From NCBI RefSeq assembly GCF_019097595.1, contig NC_080717.1, positions 15,851,836 to 15,915,835 on the forward strand: DNA of 64,000 nt, given 5' to 3'. This document shows positions 26,901 through 40,900 of this stretch, one piece after another (position 1 is the stretch's first letter; each line of letters starts with the position of its first letter). The notes under the pieces were generated by a model. It worked only from the letters and a program-made list of their open reading frames with translations. It was not told the origin of the DNA and ran no database searches. The DNA is from Hemibagrus wyckioides (lineage: Eukaryota; Chordata; Actinopteri; Siluriformes; Bagridae). A program made the translations under genes and the position numbers.

Positions 26901-29900
26901 TCATGTTGTGAAAGGAGAGTGTGAAATATATAAAGTCTCTGTCACACTCTGTTCGTCATACCCAAAGCACGTTGTGAAAGATGTGAAAGCAGGTCAAACA
27001 GTAAGTTGCCTCACAGAGCACAAAAACCTTCTTTAATTCCTCATCTTATCCTGTGCAAAACTGCTAAAGGTTTTTTTTTTTTTAACAAATAAGAAGACTG
27101 ATGCAACTGGTTGTACCATGTAAACCCTGTATTTATGATGTTTTATTTACAATCTGAAACCTAACCTGCTGGAAGAAAACGGATAGCAGGCTGTGAGTCG
27201 TGGAGGCTGGAGAGCAAGTGACCAACGTGGAGAGACCGTTTTTGGAGATATCTTTGTTCTTCACTGGTGTTAGAACTTTATACAGAACTTTTTCTGACTG
27301 TTTACACTGAAGCTTTTTTTAAACCCAGCACTACTTCTCCTCCTGTTCCTGTTTCATTTAGTGGTTCTCACTTTATCTTTTTTCTTCTTTTTCATTTTCT
27401 AGGGGTTTGAACCGGAAAGCTTATATACCGGTGAGAATTTTAGCAAGGTTCTGTCCACGCTATCAGCAATAAACATCGCCACTCAAGGTAATTATCTCAT
27501 AGTGATCATGGCATATCTTACACTACAAAGTGATGTACTGTTCTACTTCATGATATCTGTGTGAAATGGGTGTGTGTGTACGAGATGGGTGTACAACCCT
27601 GGCATTAAATGAGCCTTGTGTTCATTTTTTTTTCCCCTCACAAAATTGAACACTAAAGGTCTCTTATAAACCAGGAAGAGTAGCTCTTTCACTGATGCTG
27701 CAAAACTGGCAGTGAACAATGTTTAGCTTTGAGTTAGTACCATCAGCTACATCTTTCTCCTCGATCATCACATTCCTTTGCTATGAGGCTGGAAGGTTTT
27801 AATATTATTGAAGTATATGGTATTATTTTGCTGTGTATAGTGTGATTAGTGTGTTCACACTGAACAAATTCAAGAAGAAGAAGTAGAAGTAGTTCACACC
27901 CGCTATCCGGTTGATGCACTTATACAACCGAAAAAATGAAGTGTGAAATATTGGACACTGAACGCACAGAGCGTTGCTTATGTAGAGGAAAAGGGGTGGA
28001 GCTACCAGGTGCTGATGCTGGATGAGAAAATAATTCTAGATGGCTGATGACACTCTTACAGACGTATTGTGTGATTGTGCACTTTTGACATCGTTTGCCA
28101 TCGACGGGGAAATGCTAACCTTTTAAACTTCATACAGAGTATATAGTGCATAGTGTGTAGTAGGTCATTTGGGACACAGCTTGTGTTTGCATTGCTCATG
28201 GCTAGACTATTAATACATTTACTGCATCCATTACCCAAAATAAATGCATTGGCCCAGCTGTCTCATCATTTTTTTATATATATATATAATTTGTCTAATT
28301 GCCTTTGTAGCAAATTACCAAAATGAGTAGTATGATATGTTTAGTAATTATGAATAATCTGTGAATGTGGTAGGTTGATCAGTGGTTTCAAGTGTGATCC
28401 GCTACTAGAGCATGTGTGATATGTGAATAATAATGCAGGGTGTTAGGATTTAAGGCCTGTGTATTGAAATCTGATATCACGAAAATCTTCTAGAGATTCT
28501 TGTTTCCTGTGAATCATGTCATTGATTAATCTGATCCTAATTTTTGAGTGAGATTTCTGCATGAGTTCAGTAGACACCAAGTAACAATGCTTAAAAGTGC
28601 AGAGTGAGGACCTCACATATTTTTCATTCATTTAACATTTTATCTGACGCGAGTGCGTTTATCTAATTGTCTCAGAGTGACTAGGATTTTAGTCTTGTCC
28701 TGCTTTAACACTCTTAACGTTAGAAGGCTTTCTTGCGGATCCATTCTTCCCGAAGTCTCCCATAGCATTCCAACTACATTTAGATTCGACCTTTGACTCA
28801 GCTTTTCCCAATCTCTCCATATGATCAGTATCAGTTCTACTGTCGTGGATTTGGTCTTGTCAGGTTGTTCATTTTGGGTTTAGTTACAGTTTCTTTGGCG
28901 CACAGCTTCATATTTTGCTCTAGCATTCTCTGGCAGATTGTGGAATTCACAATTAATCCAATAATATCATGTTGCTCAAGCCATGACAAATCAAATAAAG
29001 CATAAGGATAAAGTGAAAATACACTTGATCCTTACTATGGTGTGCTGTTAAGACTGAAGGGATGTGCTGAGCGGCATAGTCACATATAAGGCTCTTAAAT
29101 CGTTAATACAGACATCTGAAAACTTAATCCTAATCCTAATAAATACTAAAAGGCTGTTCTCTGTACCTTTGATTCTATCACTGGCACCGTCAGAAGAATT
29201 AAGCCAAAAAAATTCTTTTCTACAGAAAAGGCAGAAAAAGGTTGTGAGTCTAGAAATTGTATACAGTACAGAAATTAATTAAAATCTTGTTTATGGATGA
29301 ATTTGCCGTCTCTATCTTCATGCAGATTTTGATCATCCTGCAAGATCCACTCTATCTAGTATTCTTTGTGAAGTTGCTGACAAAATACTCTATATTGCCA
29401 AAAAGCATGTGGAGGCCTTACGAACTGTACCCATATGTGCTTGTTTCTTCCCCCTTTCCTGATCTAACAACTTCCACTCTTCTGGAAAGGCTTTTGACTA
29501 GATTTTGGAGCGTGGCTGTGGGGATTTGTGCTCATTCAGCCACAAGAGCAGTAATGAGGTCAGCCGCTGATGTTGGACGTGAAGACCTGGCGCAGAGTCA
29601 GTGCTCCAATTCATCACAAAGTTGTTCAGTGGCGTTGAGATCAGGGCTCTGTGTAGGACACTCAAGATTTTACACACCAACCTTGGCAAACCTGGTCTTT
29701 ATAAATCTTCCATGCTGGAAACACTTAGTTGCAGTAATGCTTCAGCATTTGCAGGCATTCTAAACAAACATGGGCTTCGTTCTTTGTTATAAAAGTTGGG
29801 GAAAGCCTACATATTGGAGTGATGACCAGGCGTCAAGTATTGTAGATTATATTGCCTGAAGTTAGCTGATTTCCTTTCTTGTGAAATTAGATATATTTAT

Positions 29901-32900
29901 TGTTAGTGTTAATACAATAAGAGGCTCAGAGGTAGATTATGTAATTTAAAGTCGTTGGTTTGGAAAGTATTTGCTTCTTATATCAGTGTACAGTAACAGA
30001 CTGTATAGTCATGGTTCTCAGAGTGGTATCTGGGGATTCCCAGAGGTCCATGAAGCATTCATTGGGTATGCAATTTTTTTCCCACCAGCTGAACAGCAGC
30101 AAACTGTTCTAGCCAGACATTAACTGCATTTCATATTTTTTGGTCTAATGTTCAGACTCCACTCAACACCTTTTTCCTCCTCTGCCACTCTCCTGTGCAA
30201 TATACACAGCACAATATATAGTTTTATATATATATATACAGTCATGTGAAAAAATTAGTACACCCCATTAAATATTCAGTTCTTTATTAAGAAATGTCAA
30301 CATGTCAATTTCTGATCTTGTTTTAATTTGTGCCTGTAGATGAAAGTGGTGTAGTTGCATGTAAATTACAAAATAGCACTTTGTTTTCACTTATTAAACA
30401 AAATAAATCAACAAAAACGAGTATTTCACCTAAGGAAAAAGTTAGGACACCCTATGCCCTAATAGCTAGTGTATTTCCCCCATTGGCTGAAATAACCCCA
30501 ATGTGACAATTCTTGTAGCCATCTACCAGTTTCTGATATCGACTGGAAGAAATTTTTCCCCACTCCTCAATGCAGAATTCTTTCAGCTGTGTGATGTTTG
30601 GGGGGTTTCTTGCATGCACAGTCCGTTTCAAATCACCCCAGGATCTCAAATAGGATTTAGTAATTTAATTGGATTTACTGGTATGTTTTGGTTCATTATC
30701 ATGTTGCAAGGTTCAGTTCTGCTTTAGCTTCAATTTTTTGACAGATGGTCCTACATGTTCCTCAAGCCCCTTCTGATACAATGTAGGATTCATAATGGAT
30801 TCTATGATGGTGATGATGGCCAGGTCCCTCTGCAGCAAAGCATCCCCAAACCATAACACTTCCACCTCCATGTTTCATAGTTGGTTCATTGAGGTTCATT
30901 TGCTGAAATGCTGTATTTGGTTTACGCCAGACATGCCCTGTTATGGTGTCCAAATAATTCAATTTTACACTCATCTGTCCGAAGCACATTATTCCAGAAG
31001 TTTTGGCCTTTGTCTCTGTGTTCTTTGGGAAACTTTAGTCTTGCCCTCATGTTTTTTTTTACACAGCAAAGGTTATCTTTCTTGGATACCTCCCATAATA
31101 ATAAAAGTTGTGTAGTCTCTTTCTCTTTCTTATTGTAGATTCATGCACTTTGGCATAAACTGTAGGTTCCATGATGATATTTTAGGGTTTTTGGACACAA
31201 GCATCTTGTGGTCTGCTCTTGGGGTGAATTTGCTTAGACGGCCTGACCTGGCCATGTTGGCAGTTGTTTTAAATGTTCTCCGCTTGTAAATGATTTTCTG
31301 GATAGTTGAATGGCTGATTGCAGATTCTTTTGAGATCTTTTTATATCCCTTACCAGACTCATAAGCATCAACAAGCTTCTTTCTGAAGGCCTCAGAGAGC
31401 TATTTGGATCTCACCATGGTGATACCTCTCACTTCAACAGTTGAGAGCAAACTAAGCTAAATAAGGCAAGCCTCCTTCAAAATGCCCTGTAACAATGTTC
31501 TAATAATTTGCACCTGATGTGATTTTAAGTACAAATAAATGTGGGGGTGCCCTTACTTTTTCCTCTCAAGAAATTGGATCTTTTAAAATTATGTTTTACG
31601 TCTCATTTAAAAAAGACGTTTCTTTGTTCAGTTATATTATTTGAAACTTTCAATATTGTTAAAATGAGGATCAAATGCCCATATGTTTAGCTATGTTTAA
31701 AAAACGCAGGCTTTCATGGGGTGTCCTGATTTTTTCACATGACTGTATACATATAGTCAGCACAAATATATTACATTATTCTTGTAGATCTTTAAAAAAA
31801 AAAAATGCTGCTTTGATATTGAATCCCTGCCATATTGGAATTTGACAAATTTTTTAACTTTTTTATTAATCATGGGGAAACTGTGATATTAATGTTGCTT
31901 TTAATGTTTGATTAAGTTGCTACTGTATTGCTTTTATTTATTCTTTTATGTGATAAACACAGGATGGCTTTACTGTGTTAGCCAATGACTATTTACTTAT
32001 GTAAAGCATCATTGAGCAATCTGTGAATAAATATGACGATGACAATGATGATGATTATTATTATTTATAACAACGTGAGGATAGAAAGGTAAAAATTAAC
32101 CCCCCTCATTAACAAAGCTCACACACACACACGCATACATATATATATATATATAATTGAATTCTTATATTTATTCACATGTTTGGCAAGTCATATTTGG
32201 TTTAAACTTAAGTTTAATGAGTTTAAAGCAGACTTCTGTAAAAGCAAGTACGTGTATAATGTCAAATAGAATCCAATTCAGGGACCTCTAGAATAGTCAA
32301 TTTGAATAAACGGGTGTTCAGTAAAGAGTCTTACTGTTCATATTTATATAATGAGCCTAATGTTTTGGATTGTTCTCATAAATTAAATGAATGATTAAAC
32401 TTTTATCGAGTTAATATAGTGTTAAAGTTATTTGTGGATCTTGTTATACATGGTTAAAGAGATTCCAGGCAGCAAAATATGGGAGAACCCCTGTAAGTGT
32501 GAATGGGGCCTCACATGGAAGCAGCAGCAGCTCCCAGTTTCTGCCCTGGCCAGCAAACAGTTGTTTATTGAACAGTCTGTTTGAGCAACTGACTGCATCT
32601 GCATAAGCACATGGATTCTGTGCCCTTCTCGCTCACAGCCTGCTGGGCAGAGTGTGTTACTCTCTCTCTCTGTCTCTCTCTCTCTCTCTCTCACTCTTTC
32701 ACTGTGTCTCTGGCTCGCAGCTCTTTATGCATGAAGGGACTCGCTTTTGCAGTGAAATGGCCTATGAAATGCTGCTGCTCAAGCTTGATAAAAATATACG
32801 ACTTTATGCACACACCAAATGAAGGTTAACAGAAGGATGGAACAGAAGGGAGAAGAGTAAATTTGCTTGTGGTACATTGGCGCACGGTTGTCGCCCTTCG

Positions 32901-35900
32901 CCATTTTGTACAGTGAAGAATAAAACGAGATACACATTTATTCTTAATCAGATTTACAGCCTCATGTCAGTTGTTTTTTTGTTTTTGTTTTTTTTTGCTC
33001 TGTCGGTTGAGAAATAGGGCAACGTCACACAAAAACCACACACACCGCTCTGGAGATGGAGGTGTTCAGAAGCCTATTTTACTCTGATTGTGTAGTCAGA
33101 GCAGGTGGAGAGCAGCACTGTGTGAAACAGAGAGGTAATCTGGAGGCATGATGGCCCCTGCAGAGCAACATTCTGTTCAAAATATGAAACATAACACTCT
33201 TACCGTGTACAGCATCACAACACAGGAACAACAAGTGTAATGTACAGAGCACTGCTTTTATATATTATCAGCATGCAGTCCAGATTGAAGCTTTCAGGGC
33301 TTGAAAGCATGAAAGCAGGACTGTGACTTCTGATCTGCAGGGTGTTTTTGGAGGTGTGTAAATGTTTGATTACTGTCTATCAGATCTTTCAGTCTTGTAG
33401 ATCCATTACTGCTTCTCAAAGGTTGTGGGCAAACAGAGAGCTGGAAATGAGAGAATTGTGGAAAGCGTGGTATGAATACATCTTAGTGAGGGGACTGTCT
33501 GAGTATGTAGGGACTACACAGATATAACTGGAAATGGCTACAAAGCATCTTTGTACTGCTCAAATGTCATGTTAAGCTTTATGAAGGACATATTGTTTAA
33601 CCATTGTAAGCTAAATGAAACGTCCTTGAACGAAAATCAAATGTTATTGGATTGTAATTGTTAATCTGTTGAAAGGAACTGAAGATAATTGTGTTTATTA
33701 AAATAGAAATAGTCATGTTTCCACTGGCTGCATTTAATATAATAATAATAATAATAATAATAAAAAGCAAAAGAGGACTTTTTAATCAGAAAATGACGTT
33801 TGTTTCATTCTTCACAGTTGACGACATGCTTGCTGTTTCGTCACAAAAAACATCACTGATCTGCTTAATTATCTTGAAAAAAAATAAAGGATAAATACAC
33901 AGTCCTGAATTAATTTTAAGAATTAATATTAAAAGTGCTGTCAAAACAAGCCTTCTTGTAATAAATAATAAAGAAAAAAGTATTCTGACTATTCTTCACG
34001 GATGGAATACAGATAATTTTACTATTCAGTTACAGCCCAATCCTGACGAACTTTTCTCTAAATATGTCTGTCTGTCTGTCTTTATCTCCCTCCTCTCCCT
34101 CCCCTTCTCCCTCTCTCCTTCACTCCTTTTCTTCTTTTCCCCTCTCCCTCTTGCTAGACCGTGATACTGGGAGGCCATGTCCGCAGTCCAGCTCCTCTGC
34201 TCCTAATTTGTCAATCTCGTCATCATCCTCCTCAAAGTCCAGGTCCTTGCGGAGACAATCAAAAGCTGTGGTAAGATCTCGGCCATGCTCGTGCAATTAA
34301 TGGTCTCTGTGATATCCTATATGTCTACACATATAACAATCTGTGTGCCTTCGGATGCAGGAGATGTCAGAAAATGGAGCAGGTGGCCAGCTGGTGGTGA
34401 AGGCGCGCTTCAACTTCAAACAGAACAATGAAGATGAGCTGTCGTTCAACAAGGGCGAGCTGATCCATGTCACCCGGCAGGAGGAGGGAGGATGGTGGGA
34501 GGGGACACTTAATGGCAAGACTGGATGGTTCCCCAGTAACTATGTCCGAGAGGTCAAACCATGTGGTGAGTCACTCGGTCCGGTATGAGAGGTCATGCTC
34601 AGTCCTTCATTTCAAACCTATACACACAATCCTTCATGGTCAGTCTTTCAAACCAAAGAAATGTTCATTAAACATTTTGCCAGTGCATCATCCCTGCATT
34701 AAGGGTCTGTGTAGCTCTGATACAGTTCTCCAAAAAAAAGGTCAGAGGTTTGATTATGTTTGTTTTATTGTTGCAATGTATTTTCTTAAATATTGCACAA
34801 TATCTGTTTGAGCTATAGGACATAGATGTAGAACTTTGGATATAGTAATAGGCAGGCAAAGTTAACAATAAAGCCTTGAAAAGACAAAAAACAAAATTAA
34901 AACCTCAAGCTAAAAACTATAAAGTCAGAAAGTTACCCTTTTTTTTAAGCTCCTAACTCTAATTCTCCAAAAATAATAATATTTTAAAAAGAATAAAGAA
35001 AATAGGACATTAGGATTAGGGTTTATTTGGATTAGCAGTCATGGATCACTTTATTACGAACACCTTTACTCCTACTCATTCATGCAATAATTTAATCAGT
35101 CAACTATGTCGCAGCAGTGCAGTGCATATCATCATGCAGATACAGGCCAGCAGCTTCAGGCAATGTTCTCATCAACTCAGAATGGGGGAAAATGTGATCT
35201 CAGTGATTTTGACTGTCATTATTATTGGTGCCAGACGGGCTGGTTTGAGTATTTCTGCTAATCTCATGGGATATTCATGCACAACAGTCTCGAGTTCACT
35301 TAGAATGGTGCAATAAAGAAAAAAATACGGCCGTTGAGCAGCAGTTCTGCTGATCGAAACACTGTACAAACCACTCTGTACAATTGTGGTAAGCAGAAAA
35401 GCAGCTCCGAATGCACAACACATTGACCCTTGAGGCAGAAGAACATGTCGGGTTCCACTTCTGTCAGACAAGAACAGAAAGCTGAGGCTGCAGTGGGCAC
35501 AGACTCACCAAATTAGGACAGTTGAAGACTGGAAAAACATACCCTGGTCTGAGGTACGCAGAATTTGGCACCAACAGCATGAATCCATGCACCCACGTTT
35601 TCTTCTGTCATATGTCTAAGCTGGAGGAGATGGTGTGATGGTGTGGGAAATGTTTTCTCTTGGCCCCGTTAATACCAATTAGTCATCCTATGAATGCATT
35701 CATCATGACTACAATTTACCATCTTTTAATGACTACTTCAAACAGGATAATGCACCATTTCACAAAACAAAAATCACACTGGTTTCGTGATTAAAAATGA
35801 TTATGAGTTCAGTATTCTTCAGTTGTTTTTAACAATCACCAGATCTGAATCCAGTAGATGTGGCAGAATGGGAGATTCACAGCATGAAAGTTTCCAGCGT

Positions 35901-38900
35901 CTTGGGGAATTCATGCCATGAAGAAATGACATGGTTTTGAGAGCAAAGAGAGACCCTACACAGTATTAATAAAGTGTACTTGATAAAATGCTTAATGAGT
36001 GTATAAAACCTTTATATACATTGTATACAATCATTTTGAGGCTTAAATAATCTTTTTCTCTTGGCGGATATCTTCCCTACTTTTTTGGAAATAACTGTTT
36101 GTATTAAGGAATATGATGACAATTGAATAAAACTGAAAAAAAAACTAATATGAGAAATACACTTATTAATCTTATGTGGCATTGTGTAATCTTATGGCAG
36201 ATCATGGTAGATAAATTCCAGTGTAGATCAATTTTACTTGCCAAGCCATTTCTTTGCAGCGTGTGGCTTGATTGTGTGTGTAGATAATAATTTTTTTTTA
36301 ATTTTTTCTGTAGGACCTCAGTAACTGTGAAGTACATCAGTGTCATTTTTGATCGTCTAAGCACTTTATGCAAAGCTTTACAACTTTTTTCTTTCTTCCC
36401 AGAAACAACGAATAGCAACACTCTGATATCACATTTTGGTATTTATCACATATGATGCATGTTGCAAGCTTTCTGCAACAAGTGGTATACAACAACCTTT
36501 ATGCAACATGAAGCATTATGATTTTTCATATTCTGACGTAGCTGGCCTTTTATACAATGACTGTCTGCTATTTCTGTCACATAAGTGTTGTACCACTATC
36601 TGTATGATTTGCTTGCTGGAGATTGTAGCAGCAGAACACTATTTTGACTCTATTTGCTATTTGTAATCAGTCCCTCCAGGATTTTGCACAGAAATGAATG
36701 CAAAATCAAGCAACTTTGTGATATCCGGAAGAAATTTATTTATTTATTTATTTTAAATTACCAGAGATTTTCCACGGTTTTGGGCCAAGATGTGTGTCAT
36801 AACAGCACAGATTCAGCCAAACCCTTCTTCAATTCATGTCTGCTGAACATGAGTAGAAAGCCATTACATATATGTCTTTATTGGTAGGAGTCTAAAAGAA
36901 GAAGCCTGTACTTACACTTTTGCCAGTTCAAGTGGTTTTCTGCAAAACAAGACCAAAAATTTTTAATTTTTTAATTTTTAAAACAAAAAGATTTTTTTTA
37001 AAAAAGCTGCAGAAAATCTTTATCATTTAAGTCATTTTTAGCTACAAGAATAAAAAAAAGCTCAGTAAGGGACTGATTAATGTAATTGCTATGAATTATG
37101 ATACTATTCGTTCATAATAACATTGACTGCATTCATTGTTTTAGTCATCATTTGTTTTTAGATTTCAGATATTTTTATGTATACTTTCTGAATGTTTTTT
37201 CTTTTCTCCTGTCCAGAGAAACCAATCTCCCCCAAAGCAGTGAAGGGATTTGATGTTCCACAGCTGACCAAAAACTACTACAATGTGGTGAGTTGACTGA
37301 ATGTGCAAATCTGATTTTATCCGGATATAAGGTCAGATCAAAGGTGTTGCAGGCTTCTGGGGAAAGACCACATGCTTGTGATGTTGTTGTGGTTGTGTCT
37401 TAGGTGGTGCAAGACATCCTGGAGCACGAGCGCGAGTTTGTAAAAGAGCTCCAGACGGTTCTCACCTGCTACCTGCGACCCCTACAGGGCAGCGACAAGT
37501 AAGTACCAAAAAAAACAAACCATTTTAATATGTAACCTTTTTTTGGTTATCAACTGATCATTATTTATAAAAAAAAAATGTTACACATTTAACCGGATGT
37601 GGATCTTTGGGTCATTGTCAAGATAGACACCGATCAGGCATAAGATTATGACTATTTGACCTGTCAAGGCATGGACTCTACTAGATCCCTGAAGGTGTGC
37701 TGTGGTATCTGGCACCAAGATGTTAGCAGCAGATCCTGTAAGTTGCGAGGTGGGGATCGGACTTGTTTGTCCAGCACATCCCACAGATGCTCAAATGGAT
37801 TAAGATCTGGGGAATTTGGAGGCCAGGTCAACACCTCAAACTTGTTGTGTTAACCTGCTGAAAGAGGCAAATATATCCCAATATATTATATATCCCACCC
37901 ACTAGCAGGTGCCATGATGAGGAGATCATCAGTGTTATTCACTTCACCTGTCAGAGGTCATAATGTTATGCCTGACCGGTGTACAATAACATCTAATGCA
38001 CTGTGAATGTTACATTTCTTTACTCACTGTGAATTTCTAGCTGGTTATTTTAGTATAGCATTTAGCAAGATTTTATTTAGTAAAAAAATAAGAGAGCTAA
38101 CTTTAATTAGCCAACTTTGTAACATGCAGCCAGTTGGTTAAAACAGCTAACTAAATATAAGAGTAAGATCCGTTTCTGCCACAAATGAATTTTAAACACA
38201 AATTTGACTGTTAATCAAACCAGAAGGAAGTTAGTGTGATGGGAACAGAATTGTGGATCACTGACATGCATGCATTTAATCTTTTCTCTTATAAAATAAG
38301 ATTCTTTAGATGTCAGTAGCTAAAATGCTGTTTATCTCTGCAAGTGAATGGAACCTGAGGGTATTGACTATATAAGGAAGTGCTCATGATCATACCGTGA
38401 TTGTCAGAGGATATCATATGTAATGTATAAATCATGACAGGAGGAATCAGTGAGTCAGTAAGTGATGTGCTGGTAAGATGTGGTCCAGCATATTAACCTC
38501 AGTGGAATTTTCCGCAGCAGCACATCCCTAAATGTGGTATTCCTATTAAATCACAGCAATTTGCCAAGATGAATGCTTATTTATTGACTTGAGGTGGAAA
38601 GTTACATTTAACTTTGACAAAACAAGTTAGTCCCTGTTATCACTTACATCATAGCTAAATAAAAGTCGTTCTCTCACCAGCCTCTCTTATTTCTCTCTCT
38701 TGAAGTTAGTAACACACAAAAAATGCAGCTCGGAGTGGGTACTTCATACTTCAAAACAAGGAGAATCAATGTTAATGTAAAATGACAGTGATTAGATTAA
38801 GGGTTCTTAAATGCAACATATGTAAAGGTGCATCAGAATATCTAGAAATTAATTGTAAATATTTCTATTGTTTTTAATTCAGAGCATATTTTTTCTTGTG

Positions 38901-39060
38901 CCCCACCATAGCAATAACACATTGGAAAATTTTGGTTTATATACAGTAGGGGAATTCTCTTTATAAAATTAAAACGCATGTTTAAAATAATGATGAATTA
39001 ATATACAATACATGTGGAAGTTTTTTATCATCATATATTTTTATATATCATAATTATATA

Positions 39061-39159
<99 letters not shown>

Positions 39160-40831
39160 GAGAATCAATGATCAAGTAAAGAAAGACAGGGAGGAACATG
39201 AGGGGGAAAAACGATTCTAGAGAAGAAGAGAAGAAATAAATATTTTATTAAAGTTCACACCCCTTCAGAAAATGTAAAGCTACAGCTTTACACCAGACTG
39301 TTCTAAACCACTGACACTGAAGACTCCTTTGAAAAACCCTACATAAGACTTGTTAGAAAACCACTTGAGCATATCAGTGATTACACCAGGTATTTTAACC
39401 TATTTATGTAGCTAGTCCACAATACAGACCACTCTGTAAGGCTTTTGTATAAAAACAGTAATGTAATAGAACAAGTATGTATATAGGGCATACTTATAGG
39501 TATAAGGCATGTATAATTATAAGGCATGTATATAAACCTGTGATTAGTCTGCATCGTGCTGTTATGAAATGAATCAAGACCTTTTGTCCAATCAGATTTG
39601 AGGATTTAGCAATACTGCACTATAAAACTAATTATTGTCATAAACTTGTATATAATCTGTTTACCATTTGAGCATTTTTCAGTCAGTGAAAACTGTGTGT
39701 GTGTGTGTGTGTGTGTATATATTCTCTTTCCAGGGTTTCAAGTGCAGAGAGCAGCAGTTTATGTGGGAACTTGGAGGAAATACTCACTTTCCAGCAGGGA
39801 CTCTGTACAGCTTTGGAGGAATGCAGCAAGTGAGTTGCGACATAAACATTAATCGGTCATAGTATCGTACAGCCATACTCAAACCACATTGTATGTTTGG
39901 AATAGCCAATTAATATTAGGATATTAACTGTATTTTATGTAATCAGGCATTAATGGTCCCAGTGGATGGAGATGGGGCTACATAAAAACACAGAACTGAG
40001 TACACTACATAGATCTGCACAGTATTACAAGTGCATGTGTGCAAACGTGTGCAAAACAGGACAATGCAGTATCTTGTTCTTTTTGTTCCTGTGTTATATA
40101 TAATGTATTAACATTTTTTGTTTAACTTGCTATGTGTAAGATTTGCCCTCAACAACAATCTTCAAAATACAGATTTAATGTACAGTAGGCTAAATTTGAG
40201 GCAGCTAGGAATCCCTGGGAGTTGTAGACACTTTTAGAGTGGTGAAACATTTGGCCAATCATAGTCATTTGTTTCACTTGCATCAATAATAATCAATAAT
40301 GTGAAGGGATGTGACGTTAAAGCAAAGCATAAACATGTCATTTTCAATCGAATTTCTCATTAAGAAGCTGTCTTTGGCTGTTAGTCAGCAGAAATTGGCA
40401 GCAAGCTAATGTTAGCCTAGCATACCTAGCTAGAATGTGACTTTAAAATATTTACGCTGAGCTTCTACAACCTACAGTCTGTTTAACATCACTGCTGAAA
40501 GCCAGCTATTTGAATACAACATAAAAACCTTTCTTTTTCTCACACCACTCTGGGAATCCTAGACACTTCACATTCAACCTACTTTACATTTCAAATGAGA
40601 TGTTTTTAAAGGAAAATCAAAGTAGGAAGAAAAAAAACATTTAATTGTTAAATACACCACAGAAAAAAAATTAGTTTAATGAAAATGAATATGAAACTGA
40701 GTGGGATTAGTGCAGTGATGTGTTACCCACAGCATGGCAGCAGGTGGGAGTGATAAGCAGCAGTCTCACACACACATCTCTTCTTCCTGCAGATCAAATT
40801 GTCACGTTAAAGAAAAGGAAATTTAGAACAG

Positions 40832-40900
<69 letters not shown>

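Noticed and set aside
29257..29763. 168-codon plus-strand frame in arhgef6 intron 3
   Set aside because: Lies over the family X transposon relic; wording is repeated at 51090-51537.
32650..32700. CT-rich stretch resembling a polypyrimidine tract before an exon
   Set aside because: No acceptor followed by conserved coding sequence; it is a simple repeat in intron 3.
39014..39220. Open frame of alternating Tyr and Ile
   Set aside because: It is the translation of a (TA)n microsatellite.
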